Shown: in pieces, positions 1 through 8,656 of the stretch | Layout: every line of letters begins with the position of its first letter | Numbering within the stretch: position 1 is the first letter of the stretch | Source: Candidatus Aegiribacteria sp. MLS_C | Lineage (GTDB): Bacteria; Fermentibacterota; Fermentibacteria; Fermentibacterales; JCC-6 | NCBI GenBank assembly: GCA_002030045.1 | Contig: LQBI01000007.1 | Location: 25,443 to 89,442 of the forward strand | Reading direction: 5' to 3' | DNA length: 64,000 nt | Made by a program: the position numbers and the translations under genes | The notes under the pieces: model-generated | The model's input: the letters and a program-made list of their open reading frames with translations, nothing else | Told to the model about the DNA's origin: nothing | The model's database searches: none

Positions 1-326
1 TCCAGACCTACGACCAGATGCCGGAGCCCAAGTACGCGGTAGGGTTCGGTTCGTGTCCCATAAACGGCGGAATGTACTGGGACTCCTACAACACCATAAA
101 GCACCTGGACAAGTACATACCCATAGACGGCTGGATAGCGGGATGCATGCCCCGTCCCGAGGCGATATTCGTTGCGGTGACCCATCTCTGGACCCTGATA
201 GACAAGGACATGGCGGACGGCTACAAGAGGTACAGGAAGCACTACGCCGCCTACAGGGCCAACCAGGAGAAGGCCCTGCCGGGTCTTGACTGGCCGCCGC
301 TCTTTCCCCTGGAGGGTTCCGAATGA
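1..326 (+). CDS. nuoB: NADH-quinone oxidoreductase subunit B-like protein (5' end outside window)
   Basis: The reading frame is open from the first bases, so this is the C-terminal part of a gene that begins upstream. The visible 108 residues contain YDQMPEPKYAV, GSCPINGG and GCMPRPEAI, which carry the last two cysteine ligands of the terminal (N2-type) 4Fe-4S cluster of NuoB and of the small subunit of group 4 NiFe hydrogenases. In this family the subunit passes electrons to the site at the NuoB/NuoD interface on the cytoplasmic side of the membrane. The stop overlaps the next start as ATGA, so it is translationally coupled to the nuoC-like gene. Sequence alone does not separate a complex I subunit from an Mbh/Mbx-type subunit. 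Confidence 0.9.
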   Translation, partial: QTYDQMPEPKYAVGFGSCPINGGMYWDSYNTIKHLDKYIPIDGWIAGCMPRPEAIFVAVTHLWTLIDKDMADGYKRYRKHYAAYRANQEKALPGLDWPPLFPLEGSE

Positions 327-844
327 GGGATATGGGGACACTGCTTGAACAGCTGACCTCGACTTTCGACGGGGTCCGGGCAAGACTGGACGATGACGGC
401 AGGATGAGGCTGGAGGCGGAAAAGGAATCGGTGATGTCCCTCCTCAGCTTCCTGAGGGATTCAGGTTTTGACTTCCTTCAGATGGTTTCCTGCGTGGACT
501 GGATCGACCGCGGCAGTATGGAGCTGGTGTACGTTCTCTCCAGTTATCCCTCCACGGATGGCGGGAGCGGGGACCTCCTCTACTGCATCCTCAAGGTGGA
601 GCTGCCCAGGGACCGGGCACGGACGGTCTCTGTGATACCGCTCTACGAATGCGCGGAACCGTACGAGAGGGAGATACATGAGCTGTTCGGGGTCGACTTC
701 CACGGCCATCCCCGTCTCACGCCGCTTTTGCTGGAGCGGGAATATCCGGTCCCGCCCTTCAGGAAGGACTTCGACACCAGGAAGTACGTGAGCGATTTCT
801 TCGACAGCATCCCTCCTGTGGAAGAGGAGGGAGGAGCACAATGA
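323..844 (+). CDS. nuoC: NADH-quinone oxidoreductase subunit C-like (30 kDa) protein
   Basis: This 173-residue protein has the family signature near its C-terminus: a stretch reading ERELHELFG-like (EREIHELFGVDFHGHP) followed by PLLLEREYPVPPFRKDF. NuoC is a structural subunit of the peripheral arm of complex I and of related ferredoxin- or hydrogen-linked membrane complexes. The length suits a stand-alone NuoC rather than a NuoCD fusion. The start overlaps the nuoB-like stop and its own stop overlaps the nuoD-like start (ATGA on both sides), which indicates one tightly coupled transcript. Confidence 0.88.
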   Translation: MRDMGTLLEQLTSTFDGVRARLDDDGRMRLEAEKESVMSLLSFLRDSGFDFLQMVSCVDWIDRGSMELVYVLSSYPSTDGGSGDLLYCILKVELPRDRARTVSVIPLYECAEPYEREIHELFGVDFHGHPRLTPLLLEREYPVPPFRKDFDTRKYVSDFFDSIPPVEEEGGAQ

Positions 845-1938
845 GAGAACTCGAACTTTACTTCGGTCCCCAGCACCTTGGCATGGTGGGCAACTTCAGC
901 ATAACCCTCCAGGTGGAGGGCGACAGGGTGGTGAAGGCCGATGCCAACCCGGGATTCCTGCACAGGGGCTTCGAGAAGCTCATGGAGCAGAGGAGCTGGA
1001 TAAAGAACTTCCCCATGGTGTGCAGGATGAACGTGGTGGAGCCGGACTCCATGGAGATGATATACGCCATGGGTGTGGAGAAGCTGGCGGGAATAGAGGT
1101 CCCGGAGCGGGCCCAGTTCGTTCGGAGCATCTACCTGGAGCTGGCAAGGGTCGGATCCCACCTTTTCGGGCTCTGGGCCTACGCCAACATGCTGGGGTTC
1201 GACACGGTTGCCCAGTGGGCCATGTACCACAGGGACCTTGTCCTGGACCTCTTCGAGGAGCTGACCGGAGGCAGGGTCTACCACATCTACATCTGGCCGG
1301 GAGGCGTAAGGCGGGACTTCCCCGCCGGCTTCGAGAAGAGGATGGTGGAGACCCTACATTCCATAGGCGGTTGCGTGCCCGACTACGACGACACCTTCTT
1401 CAACAACTCCCTCTTCCGCAGCCGGGCATCGGGAGTGGGTACCGTGACCAGGGAACAGGCCCTGAGGATGGGCGGCAGCGGACAGGTCCTGCGGGCCACC
1501 GGCGTACCCTTCGACGTACGCAAGGCCGAGCCCTACGCCGCCTATTCCAGTGTGCCGTGGGAAGTGCCCACCAGGGAGAAGGGCGATGCCTACTCCCGTA
1601 TATGGGTAGTTCGTGACGAGATGATAGAGAGCGTCCACATGATCTTCAAGCTGCTTGACTCCATGCCGGGAGGCAGCGTCTACACGCGGATACCGAATCC
1701 CTTCAAGTGGCGCATCCCCGAGGGGGATGCCTACGTGCGCTGTGAATCTTCAAGGGGAGAGCTGGGACTGTACCTGGTGAGCGACGGGGGCGACAAGCCC
1801 TACAGGGCCCACTTCAGGACGCCCTCCTACCCCCACGGGCTCACCGTGCTGGAACACGCCCTGGAAGGGGCGAACATATCCGATGTGGGGAACATCATGA
1901 TAAGTCTTTACGTGGTCGCTCCGGAAATTGACAGGTGA
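841..1938 (+). CDS. nuoD: NADH-quinone oxidoreductase subunit D-like (49 kDa) protein
   Basis: The 365-residue protein starts with FGPQHLGMVGNFSI, continues with GFLHRGFEKL and ends with a PEIDR tail, all typical of the NuoD/hydrogenase large subunit superfamily. The CxxC pairs that hold nickel in NiFe hydrogenases are absent. Only a lone Cys (PMVCRMN) lies in the N-terminal region and the C-terminal motif is VVAPEIDR without cysteine. It is therefore a NuoD- or Mbx-like subunit and not an active hydrogenase subunit. It is somewhat short for NuoD. It sits between the nuoC-like gene (ATGA overlap) and the NuoI-GltD fusion, with no nuoH between them, so the membrane subunits must lie upstream of the window or elsewhere. 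Confidence 0.87.
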   Translation: MRELELYFGPQHLGMVGNFSITLQVEGDRVVKADANPGFLHRGFEKLMEQRSWIKNFPMVCRMNVVEPDSMEMIYAMGVEKLAGIEVPERAQFVRSIYLELARVGSHLFGLWAYANMLGFDTVAQWAMYHRDLVLDLFEELTGGRVYHIYIWPGGVRRDFPAGFEKRMVETLHSIGGCVPDYDDTFFNNSLFRSRASGVGTVTREQALRMGGSGQVLRATGVPFDVRKAEPYAAYSSVPWEVPTREKGDAYSRIWVVRDEMIESVHMIFKLLDSMPGGSVYTRIPNPFKWRIPEGDAYVRCESSRGELGLYLVSDGGDKPYRAHFRTPSYPHGLTVLEHALEGANISDVGNIMISLYVVAPEIDR

Positions 1939-1960
1939 ATGATGCGCGGGGGTGTCGACA

Positions 1961-3811
1961 ATGGCTAGACCGAGTCTGCTGAAGCCCTTCAGGGCGGTGA
2001 GGTTCCTGTTCAGGAAACCGAGGACGCTCAGGTACCCCTTCCAGCTCAAGGAGCCGGCCGCAAGGTACAGGGGTTTCCACCTGAACGACTGGGACCTCTG
2101 CACGGGGTGCGGGAACTGCGCCGACATATGTCCCAACGAGGCCATCGAGATGGTTCCTCAGCCCGACCTGATCCCGGAACCCGGGACCAAGAACGAGAGG
2201 CCGCGCCTCGATTACGGGAGGTGCTGTTTCTGCGGGCTCTGCGTCGACATATGCCCGCCGGCCTCCCTGAGGCTCTCCCGGGACTACTTCCACATACATT
2301 TCGATCCCGGCACCTTTGTCTTCACTCCCAGGGACGAGAAGACAGACGACAGTAACTTCGTGCCGGACGAGGGCTACTCGGTGCTGAAGGCCAGCCTCAG
2401 CCACAGGAAGAGGGATTACGAGGGGTTCAGCTCCGACCTGGACTACGCGCTCTTCGACCCTCAGCGGGTGGAGATGCCTGAGCTGCCGCCGGAGGAGAGG
2501 AAGAAGTCGTTCATAGAACAGGTGCTCGGCTACAGCAGGGAGCAGGCGGTCAGAGAGGCCGAGAGATGCCTGGAATGCCGTCTCTGCGAGGAGGCCTGTC
2601 CTGCGGGACTGAGAATATCCGAGTACGTGGAGGCCATCTACAGGGACGAACCGGAGGAATCTCTGAGGATAATCCTGGAGGACAATCCGATACCTTCCAT
2701 CTGCGGCAGGATCTGCATGAAGCACTGCGAGGACGCCTGTTCTCTCAGGTTCAGGGGTGAATCCGTGGCCATAAGGTGGCTCAAGAGGTTCGCGGCGGAT
2801 TCGGTGCGCAGCTTCCGTGACGCCCTGGAGGCCTCTCCCGGCGAACCGACAGGTAGGAGGATAGCGGTGGTGGGCGCGGGTCCCAGCGGCCTGTCGGCCG
2901 CCTACTTCCTGAGGCTCCTGGGACACGGGGTCACCGTGTTCGACGAGAGGGAGGCGGGAGGCGGAATAATCAGGACAGGGCCTCCGCGGTACAGGCTGCC
3001 CATGGAGAGCATAGACAGGGACGTGGACTACATAGCCTCGCTTGGAGTGGAGTTCCGCTTCAACACCAGAGTGGGCAGGGATATCCGGTTCGCCGACCTG
3101 CAGAATGATTTCGATGCGGTCTTCATAGGGACCGGCTATACCATCAGCCGCTCCACGAGGGTGGAGAACGCCGACAGGTGCCTGCTGGCGCTGGATTTCC
3201 TGGAGAGGAACAAGACCGGTGACCCGGTGAAGGTGACGACGGAAGTCATAGTCATAGGCGGAGGCAACGTGGCCATGGACGTGGCACGGGAGGCTCTGAG
3301 GCTCCAGTACATCCAGCACCCCGGCGTCGAATGCAGCGTGAAGACGGTTTCCCTGGAGGACTGGGACCAGATGCCCGCCACCGAGGAGGAGATCCGGGAA
3401 GCCCGTGAGGAGGGAATAGTCTTCAATCCGGCCTGGGGTCCGGACATGGTCCTGCTGGACGGCGGCGGCGGCATCATCGGACTGCAGTGCAAGAAGGTCA
3501 GGTCTGTATTCGACGGCGAGGGCCGCTTCGCACCCACCTTCTACGAAGAGCAGAAGATGGTCATTCCCGGGTCCATGATTATCGAGGCCATCGGCCAGGG
3601 AGCGGACCTGTCCTTCATTCCGGAGGAGCTGCTGAAGGACCTGGAGTACACTCCTAGAAGGAAGGTCAGCGTGGATGAGAACGGCATGACCTCCATCAGA
3701 GGGATCTTCGCCGGAGGCGACATCGTCAACGTCAACATGGACGCCGTCACGGCCATCCGGGACGCCAGGACCGCCGCCGAGGGAATCGACAGGTGGCTCG
3801 CCGGCAGGTAA
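1961..3811 (+). CDS. NuoI-type ferredoxin fused to GltD/NfnB-like NAD(P)H oxidoreductase
   Basis: The ATG at 1961 has a GGGGGTG ribosome site about eight bases upstream; a GTG at 1952 is possible but too close. Residues 40-105 hold two CxxCxxCxxxC motifs (C47-C57 and C88-C98), as in NuoI. Residues 200-265 match the N-terminal cluster domain of the glutamate synthase small subunit (C203, C206, C209, C213, then C248, C252, C256, C260). An FAD site GAGPSG lies at 305-310, a second dinucleotide site GGGNVAMD lies further on, and the end reads GIFAGGDIVN. The protein probably links NAD(P)H or ferredoxin to the membrane complex encoded just upstream, possibly replacing NuoEF. The domain order is clear; the electron donor is inferred. 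Confidence 0.88.
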   Translation: MARPSLLKPFRAVRFLFRKPRTLRYPFQLKEPAARYRGFHLNDWDLCTGCGNCADICPNEAIEMVPQPDLIPEPGTKNERPRLDYGRCCFCGLCVDICPPASLRLSRDYFHIHFDPGTFVFTPRDEKTDDSNFVPDEGYSVLKASLSHRKRDYEGFSSDLDYALFDPQRVEMPELPPEERKKSFIEQVLGYSREQAVREAERCLECRLCEEACPAGLRISEYVEAIYRDEPEESLRIILEDNPIPSICGRICMKHCEDACSLRFRGESVAIRWLKRFAADSVRSFRDALEASPGEPTGRRIAVVGAGPSGLSAAYFLRLLGHGVTVFDEREAGGGIIRTGPPRYRLPMESIDRDVDYIASLGVEFRFNTRVGRDIRFADLQNDFDAVFIGTGYTISRSTRVENADRCLLALDFLERNKTGDPVKVTTEVIVIGGGNVAMDVAREALRLQYIQHPGVECSVKTVSLEDWDQMPATEEEIREAREEGIVFNPAWGPDMVLLDGGGGIIGLQCKKVRSVFDGEGRFAPTFYEEQKMVIPGSMIIEAIGQGADLSFIPEELLKDLEYTPRRKVSVDENGMTSIRGIFAGGDIVNVNMDAVTAIRDARTAAEGIDRWLAGR

Positions 3812-4050
3812 TGGAAGCTGGCCCATGCGGTAACTGACGGTCTGCTCAGGGAACAGGTCCATCGTCTTCAGAACGTAGCAGGCATGTTGAGCGTTCAATT
3901 CACGTTGCCCGTGAGCGGATGCACTGTGCGGAAACCCGGTGTGCTGAGCGGGAATGGATGTATATTCGGTCCCGTGACCGGGATTTGCTCCTGTATGTAT
4001 CATCCCGGCCGTACAATAAGGATCCTGTCAGGATCATGAGAGGTGGTACG

Positions 4051-4704
4051 ATGGGAACTGCAGCCAGGACAGCCGGTGCCATCATCCTGCTTGCGACGGT
4101 CTCCTCCGCGGCATACGCCGATTCCCCCCTGACGTCCACTCCCTTCCACGAGGCTTACATGGACCTGCCGGTGATCAACAGGCACGTCGGGAGCGTCATG
4201 AACAGGGACATATACGGTATCCTCCGTTCCGAAGAGTACCCGATTCATGTGAAGGCGGCGCTTATCAACGCCATGGGGTGGGACTTCGGGGGGCAGAGCA
4301 ACGCGGCGCTGTTCATGTTCTACTTCATGGAGGACACGGGTCTGGATGCCGTCGTGCCGGAGGACATGACCGGTGAGGAGCTTCTGCTTCTGGCCTACAT
4401 GGTGAGCATGGACGACTACTTCACCATGAGCCCCATAGAGACCGATGGGGAGGGGGTACTGGGAATGTCCGGCGCGGACCTGGCCAGGCTTGCGGCCGAG
4501 AGGGTGCCCGAGGACTTCACCGTGCGGTTGATCAGCGCCCTGATACTGTCGCAGGAGGCCATGGGCCACGACTGGGGAAAGGTCTTCGAGCTTTGCGATT
4601 CAGTCATGAGGGAGGACCTGGACCGGAACATGCGCGGCGACGCCATCGGTATCATAATGGACTACATAAGCCTCTACTACGACTATTCCAGGGGGATCCA
4701 ATGA
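4051..4704 (+). CDS. Secreted protein of unknown function, N-terminal half of a frameshifted gene
   Basis: The ATG at 4051 follows GAGAGGTGG and gives a clear signal peptide (MGTAARTAGAIILLATVSS, cleavage after AYA). The 217-residue product has no recognised domain; its acidic helical stretches with repeated LISALIL- and LLAYMVS-like segments resemble a helical-repeat fold. It ends right after a run of five G (4691-4695). Moving by one base there opens into the next reading frame, which continues without a stop to 5374. The two parts therefore look like one gene of about 440 residues split by a single-base indel, either real or an assembly error. Confidence 0.6.
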   Translation: MGTAARTAGAIILLATVSSAAYADSPLTSTPFHEAYMDLPVINRHVGSVMNRDIYGILRSEEYPIHVKAALINAMGWDFGGQSNAALFMFYFMEDTGLDAVVPEDMTGEELLLLAYMVSMDDYFTMSPIETDGEGVLGMSGADLARLAAERVPEDFTVRLISALILSQEAMGHDWGKVFELCDSVMREDLDRNMRGDAIGIIMDYISLYYDYSRGIQ

Positions 4705-4729
4705 CGCTGCCTCCGGTAGCAGGCTCATC

Positions 4730-5374
4730 ATGTTCCGGGAGGTGTTTTTTCCCGGCGTGGAGGATGACATGATCCAGGTCCTGTGCATCGCGATGGTGCT
4801 GACGGTTCCCCACGACGATTTCCTCGACGAGCTTGACGAGCAGTACCGGAGCATGGTCATGGAGATCATTCCGAGCGACTACGGTTCCGTCGGAACGGGG
4901 ACCCTGATGGAGGAAGCGGCGGTGATCGCGGGCAGCGTCTATTCCACGGGAGCCGGGGCGATCCACGACCTTGCCGTCGAACTCACGGCTATGCTCCCGG
5001 CGGTGGACCAGGGAATACTGGACGGCATGGTCCAGAGGGATGGGGTGGACATCCAGGCCCTGGGGCTGATGCGCCTGCTGGCCGAGCAGGGTACCGGCGA
5101 TCTCGACGGATACCTCTATCTGCTCCGTTTCTGGGACCCGGCCATCGCCGCAGGCTATACCAAATCCATCATGCTGGCCAGGTCCCTGCCACCCGGGGAG
5201 TACGGCGGAAGGACCATCGCGGAGAGGCTGGTGCCGGACCGCTACTACTATCTCGACGGTGACTACGCGTCACCTGTGATAGCCATCGTGTCTCTCCGGG
5301 ACCTCTTCACCGTCAAGCTCGTACTGCAGGAGTCCGGATGCTTCCTCCCGGTCCGTTTCATCTGGTACGAGTGA
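4730..5374 (+). CDS. C-terminal half of the frameshifted secreted protein
   Basis: This 214-residue frame has no ribosome binding site before its first ATG (4730) and lacks a signal peptide, although it contains the same acidic helical composition as the upstream gene. The same frame is open back to the G5 tract at 4691-4695, giving a continuous join (DYSRG to SNDAASGSRL to MFREVFFPGVEDD). It is best read as the continuation of the gene starting at 4051. Its last residues, PVRFIWYE, are followed by TGA. No family was recognised. If it were an independent gene, a start at 4730 or at a later ATG (4769 region) would have to be used without a Shine-Dalgarno sequence. Confidence 0.5.
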   Translation: MFREVFFPGVEDDMIQVLCIAMVLTVPHDDFLDELDEQYRSMVMEIIPSDYGSVGTGTLMEEAAVIAGSVYSTGAGAIHDLAVELTAMLPAVDQGILDGMVQRDGVDIQALGLMRLLAEQGTGDLDGYLYLLRFWDPAIAAGYTKSIMLARSLPPGEYGGRTIAERLVPDRYYYLDGDYASPVIAIVSLRDLFTVKLVLQESGCFLPVRFIWYE

Positions 5375-5520
5375 TGCGGGCCGGTGCCGTGAACCGCGCG
5401 GGGAGGACCGATCTAGCCGTCGTATTCCATTGCCGCCGGAATTCCTGAGCCTTCCGGTATACCATTGCCGCGGGTGCATCAATTTTGCATCTTGTGTCTG
5501 CCCGCAGAGTCTCGAGAACT

Positions 5521-5550
5521 TTTTCACCGGTCTTCGTGTTGTGTTATAAG
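5521..5550 (+). promoter_or_regulatory. Possible sigma70-type promoter of the C25 peptidase gene
   Basis: TATAAG at 5545-5550 resembles a -10 box and TTTTCA at 5521-5526 is a weak -35 candidate with 18-base spacing. It lies about 45 bases before the start codon, in AT-rich sequence that stands out from the GC-rich surroundings. The -35 match is poor. Confidence 0.35.
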
Positions 5551-5594
5551 TATGCAATTCATTCGGAACCCAATTACAGACCCTGGAGGTCGAA

Positions 5595-7793
5595 ATGCTC
5601 AGAGTGATGATTACCTGTTCGCTCCTTGCGTCTTTCGCATTCGCGGAAGTACTCTATCGATCCGGGGAGCAGGTGGAACCGGCCCTGTACCTGGGCACTG
5701 ACGGCGAGGGCATTCTCGTCGAGTTCAACTTGCCCGCGCTGACCGCGGAGGAGCTGGTCGTGGGTGAATACGGTCCGGGCACCGTGATGAGGATCCCCGG
5801 AGAGGGAGTAGGAATGCCCGTAGGCGCTCCGGACCTCCCGGTGATCCGGCGGATGGTCCTGTTGCCCAATACAGGCGACGTCTCGATCGAGATCGTGTCC
5901 TCCGAATGCACCTCTCTCGGTATCTACGACATTCCTCCGTTCCAGGAGTTCCCCATCAGGAGCGGCGGAGCCGCCCCCTACAGGATAGACGACGGCATAT
6001 ACTCGAGTTCGGATCTGTATCCATACCAGCCGGTGGTCCTGGACAGGATAAGCATCCTCAGGGACATCAGGGTGGCCTGGGTTTACTTCTCACCGGTGCA
6101 GTACGATCCCGTGACCGGCCAGACTTTGCTCAACACATCGGTCACCGCCAGGCTCGTGGTCTCCGGCAGCGGCGAGAACGAGATATACAGGCCCTTCAGG
6201 GGCTACACCAGGAGCTTCATGCCCCTGTACGAGCAGGTGCTGGGCTTCCAGGGCGGAGGCACCGACGTCATCGACGGCTCCTACCTGGTCATCGGGCCCC
6301 AGGAGGGGATCGACCTGGTCTCCGGCCTTGTGGAATGGAAGAGGCAGAAGGGCCTGGAGGTCTTCATAGGCACCGTCCCAGAGATAGGCGGGACGGCCGC
6401 CGAGATAGACGACTACATAGAGGACGCCTACAACACATGGCCGAACCCTCCCGAATGGGTGCTGCTGGTGGGCGACGAGTACAACGTGCCGGTCTACTAC
6501 TCCAGCGGCACCGCGGCCGACAACCAGTACGGGGTCATCGGCACCGGATACGACCCCAGCGTCCACATCGGAAGGCTCTGCTCAGACACCGGCGACCTCC
6601 CCTACGTGGGCTGGAAGATAGAGGCCTACGAGAACGATCCCTTCGAGCCGGATCCCAGCTGGTTCCAGTACGCCATAAGCATCGGCTCGACTGATTTCCA
6701 GGATCCCTGGATGTCCTGGAGGTACGAACAGATATTCGAGGCTCACGGCATGCCCACCACGCTCTACTGCAACAACACCTCCTACGGCGGCATACCGCCT
6801 ACCATAGCCCTGATATCCGCCGACGTGAACAGCGGTATCTCCCTGCTCAGCTACATCGGCCACGGAAGCACCCAGTCCTGGGGCACAACCGGCTTCAGCA
6901 ACAGCGATGTTGCCGCGCTTTCCAACGACCGCAGGCTGCCGTGGATAAGCTCCATAGCCTGCTACAACTCAGAGTTCCAGGGAGGCACGACCTGTTTCGG
7001 CGAGGCCTGGATGAACGAGGGGGACGTAAACGACCCGAAGGGAGCCATAGGCTTCATGGGTGCCACCACCGGCAGCCCGGTGGGTCCCACCGACTCCCTG
7101 GCCCTCTACCAGTTCCGCGGGTACTTCGAAGAGGAAATGTACCACATGGGCGCCGCCTTCGACTACGGCAAGATCATGGCCTACTACATCTTCGGCTGCC
7201 CGGAGATGGACATCTTCTGCACTACCGGACCGCTGGTGCATCTCGCCGTCGACCACCCCGACTGCATCGAACCCGGTCCCTGGACGGTGACCGTGACCGC
7301 CGACGGCGTTCCCGTGGAAGGCGCCCTGGTTGGAATAGTCCAGGACACCACCTTCCTCGAGAGCGGCTACACGGACGCTTCAGGTGCGGCAGCCCTGGAT
7401 ATCCCCGCCATTCCCGGCACCGACTGGGTGACGGTCACGGCCACGGCCCACAACCTCTACCCGTGGGTCGGTTCCGTTCCGGTATCCGGCCTGGGTGTCG
7501 AGGAGGGAACGAACCCCGGCGTGTTCAGTCTGTCCGTGGGACCCAACCCGTTCTCCTCGGCGGCCACATTCAGCTACACCCTGCCGGTGTCAGGCCGAAT
7601 GTCGCTGGACGTCTACGACCTCACCGGCAGGCTGGTGACAAGCGTGGTCTCCGGAGAGCAGCCGGCTGGATCCCATTCCGTACAGTGGCAGGGAACCGGT
7701 GACGGCGGAAGTCCTGTACCGGGAGGAATGTACCTTGTGAGGCTCACGGCAGGCGGCGAGGCGCTTAACAGGTCCTGCGTCCTGATCCGCTGA
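5595..7793 (+). CDS. Gingipain-like secreted cysteine peptidase (family C25) with FlgD-like C-terminal domain
   Basis: The ATG at 5595 follows TGGAGG with five-base spacing and gives a short signal peptide (MLRVMITCSLLASFAFA). The catalytic dyad of family C25 is visible: H423 in SYIGHGSTQSW and C456 in SSIACYNSEF, with the usual spacing of about 33 residues. A propeptide-like beta region precedes it. After about residue 540 come an Ig-like segment and a C-terminal FlgD-type module (PNPFSS, VYDLTGRLV, PVPGGMYLVRL). In Bacteroidetes such tails can be sorting signals; here the role as an export or anchoring tag is inferred. The product should be an extracellular or surface protease, 732 residues long. 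A strong terminator follows immediately. Confidence 0.88.
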   Translation: MLRVMITCSLLASFAFAEVLYRSGEQVEPALYLGTDGEGILVEFNLPALTAEELVVGEYGPGTVMRIPGEGVGMPVGAPDLPVIRRMVLLPNTGDVSIEIVSSECTSLGIYDIPPFQEFPIRSGGAAPYRIDDGIYSSSDLYPYQPVVLDRISILRDIRVAWVYFSPVQYDPVTGQTLLNTSVTARLVVSGSGENEIYRPFRGYTRSFMPLYEQVLGFQGGGTDVIDGSYLVIGPQEGIDLVSGLVEWKRQKGLEVFIGTVPEIGGTAAEIDDYIEDAYNTWPNPPEWVLLVGDEYNVPVYYSSGTAADNQYGVIGTGYDPSVHIGRLCSDTGDLPYVGWKIEAYENDPFEPDPSWFQYAISIGSTDFQDPWMSWRYEQIFEAHGMPTTLYCNNTSYGGIPPTIALISADVNSGISLLSYIGHGSTQSWGTTGFSNSDVAALSNDRRLPWISSIACYNSEFQGGTTCFGEAWMNEGDVNDPKGAIGFMGATTGSPVGPTDSLALYQFRGYFEEEMYHMGAAFDYGKIMAYYIFGCPEMDIFCTTGPLVHLAVDHPDCIEPGPWTVTVTADGVPVEGALVGIVQDTTFLESGYTDASGAAALDIPAIPGTDWVTVTATAHNLYPWVGSVPVSGLGVEEGTNPGVFSLSVGPNPFSSAATFSYTLPVSGRMSLDVYDLTGRLVTSVVSGEQPAGSHSVQWQGTGDGGSPVPGGMYLVRLTAGGEALNRSCVLIR

Positions 7794-7810
7794 CAGTATT
7801 CCTGGACCAC

Positions 7811-7837
7811 AGGGGCGCATACCGCTGCGCCCCTTTT
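7811..7837 (+). terminator. Rho-independent terminator after the C25 peptidase gene
   Basis: AGGGGCGCA (7811-7819) pairs perfectly with TGCGCCCCT (7826-7834) around a six-base loop, and the right arm runs into TTTT. It lies 18 bases after the stop codon of the peptidase gene. Confidence 0.85.
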
Positions 7838-7852
7838 CCGTTGGGGGACATT

Positions 7853-8656
7853 ATGCTCTTGCCCGCGATCGGTATCATAGGCTGCATGGGTGGCTTCATG
7901 GAATACGCAGGAAGCCTTCTGGAGACGCCACCCGGCACCATCCTCCGCAGCGACTCGGCAGTGACCCCCGAGGAGATGCTGTCCGCTCTCTCAGAAGCGG
8001 ACGTGGTCTTCCTGGGGGAGAAGCACGACGACCCGCTGGCCCACAGGTGGGAACTCTTCATCTGGACGCGCCTGGCCGGGTCCGACAGGGCACTGGCGCT
8101 GGAGATGTTCGAGACCGACGTGCAGGAGCTGCTTGACGGCTACCTTTCCGGCGGAGTCACACGGGAGGAGTTCCTGGAGGGGAGCAGGCCCTGGAGCAAC
8201 TACGCAACGGATTACTCGCTGATGGTGGAGTACGCCAGGCTCAAGGGGTACAGGGTCATAGCCGCCAACGTGCCCAGGCGATTCGCCTCGGACGTGGCCA
8301 GGGATGGGTGGGACGCTCTGTCCGATGAGGAATGGTTCAGGGAGGTTACGGTGGATTCCTCCGACTCCGGCTACAGGGAGCGTTTCCTGGAAACCATGGG
8401 TATCGTCGGGGGGCAGATGCACGAGATGCCCATGGACCCCATGAACATGTACAGGGCGCAGAGCCTCAAGGACGCGGTAATGGCCCGATCAGTCGATGGC
8501 GAGAGGTGCGTCTTCGTCTGCGGGAGCTTCCACAGCGACTACAGGTCCGGCATTCCCGACCAGCTGGCCGGAGGTACCACCTTTCTGACCGTCAGGATGC
8601 TTACGGATGGGGAGGAGTACTCACCGGAGCTGGCGGACTTCGTGATAGTGCCGTGA
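7853..8656 (+). CDS. ChaN-like haem-binding (Cofac_haem_bdg) family protein
   Basis: The ATG at 7853 follows GGGGGAC; a TTG at 7841 is in frame but lies within the ribosome site. The product has 267 residues. The family signature LGEKHDD (about residues 54-60) is followed by ALEMFETDVQELLDGYL and a histidine/arginine-rich core (ANVPRRFASDV), as in the ChaN/DUF399 family, whose studied members bind haem or act as iron-regulated lipoproteins. The N-terminus is hydrophobic and contains IIGC, which could be a lipobox, but it lacks a charged n-region. The next gene overlaps its stop as GTGA, so the two are co-transcribed. The haem-binding role is family knowledge and has not been shown here. Confidence 0.78.
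   Translation: MLLPAIGIIGCMGGFMEYAGSLLETPPGTILRSDSAVTPEEMLSALSEADVVFLGEKHDDPLAHRWELFIWTRLAGSDRALALEMFETDVQELLDGYLSGGVTREEFLEGSRPWSNYATDYSLMVEYARLKGYRVIAANVPRRFASDVARDGWDALSDEEWFREVTVDSSDSGYRERFLETMGIVGGQMHEMPMDPMNMYRAQSLKDAVMARSVDGERCVFVCGSFHSDYRSGIPDQLAGGTTFLTVRMLTDGEEYSPELADFVIVP

Noticed and set aside
1895..4003. A 702-codon open frame on the minus strand across the NuoI-GltD gene
   Set aside because: It is the antisense of a strongly conserved gene, has no domain or ribosome site, and such long shadows are common in this GC-rich DNA.
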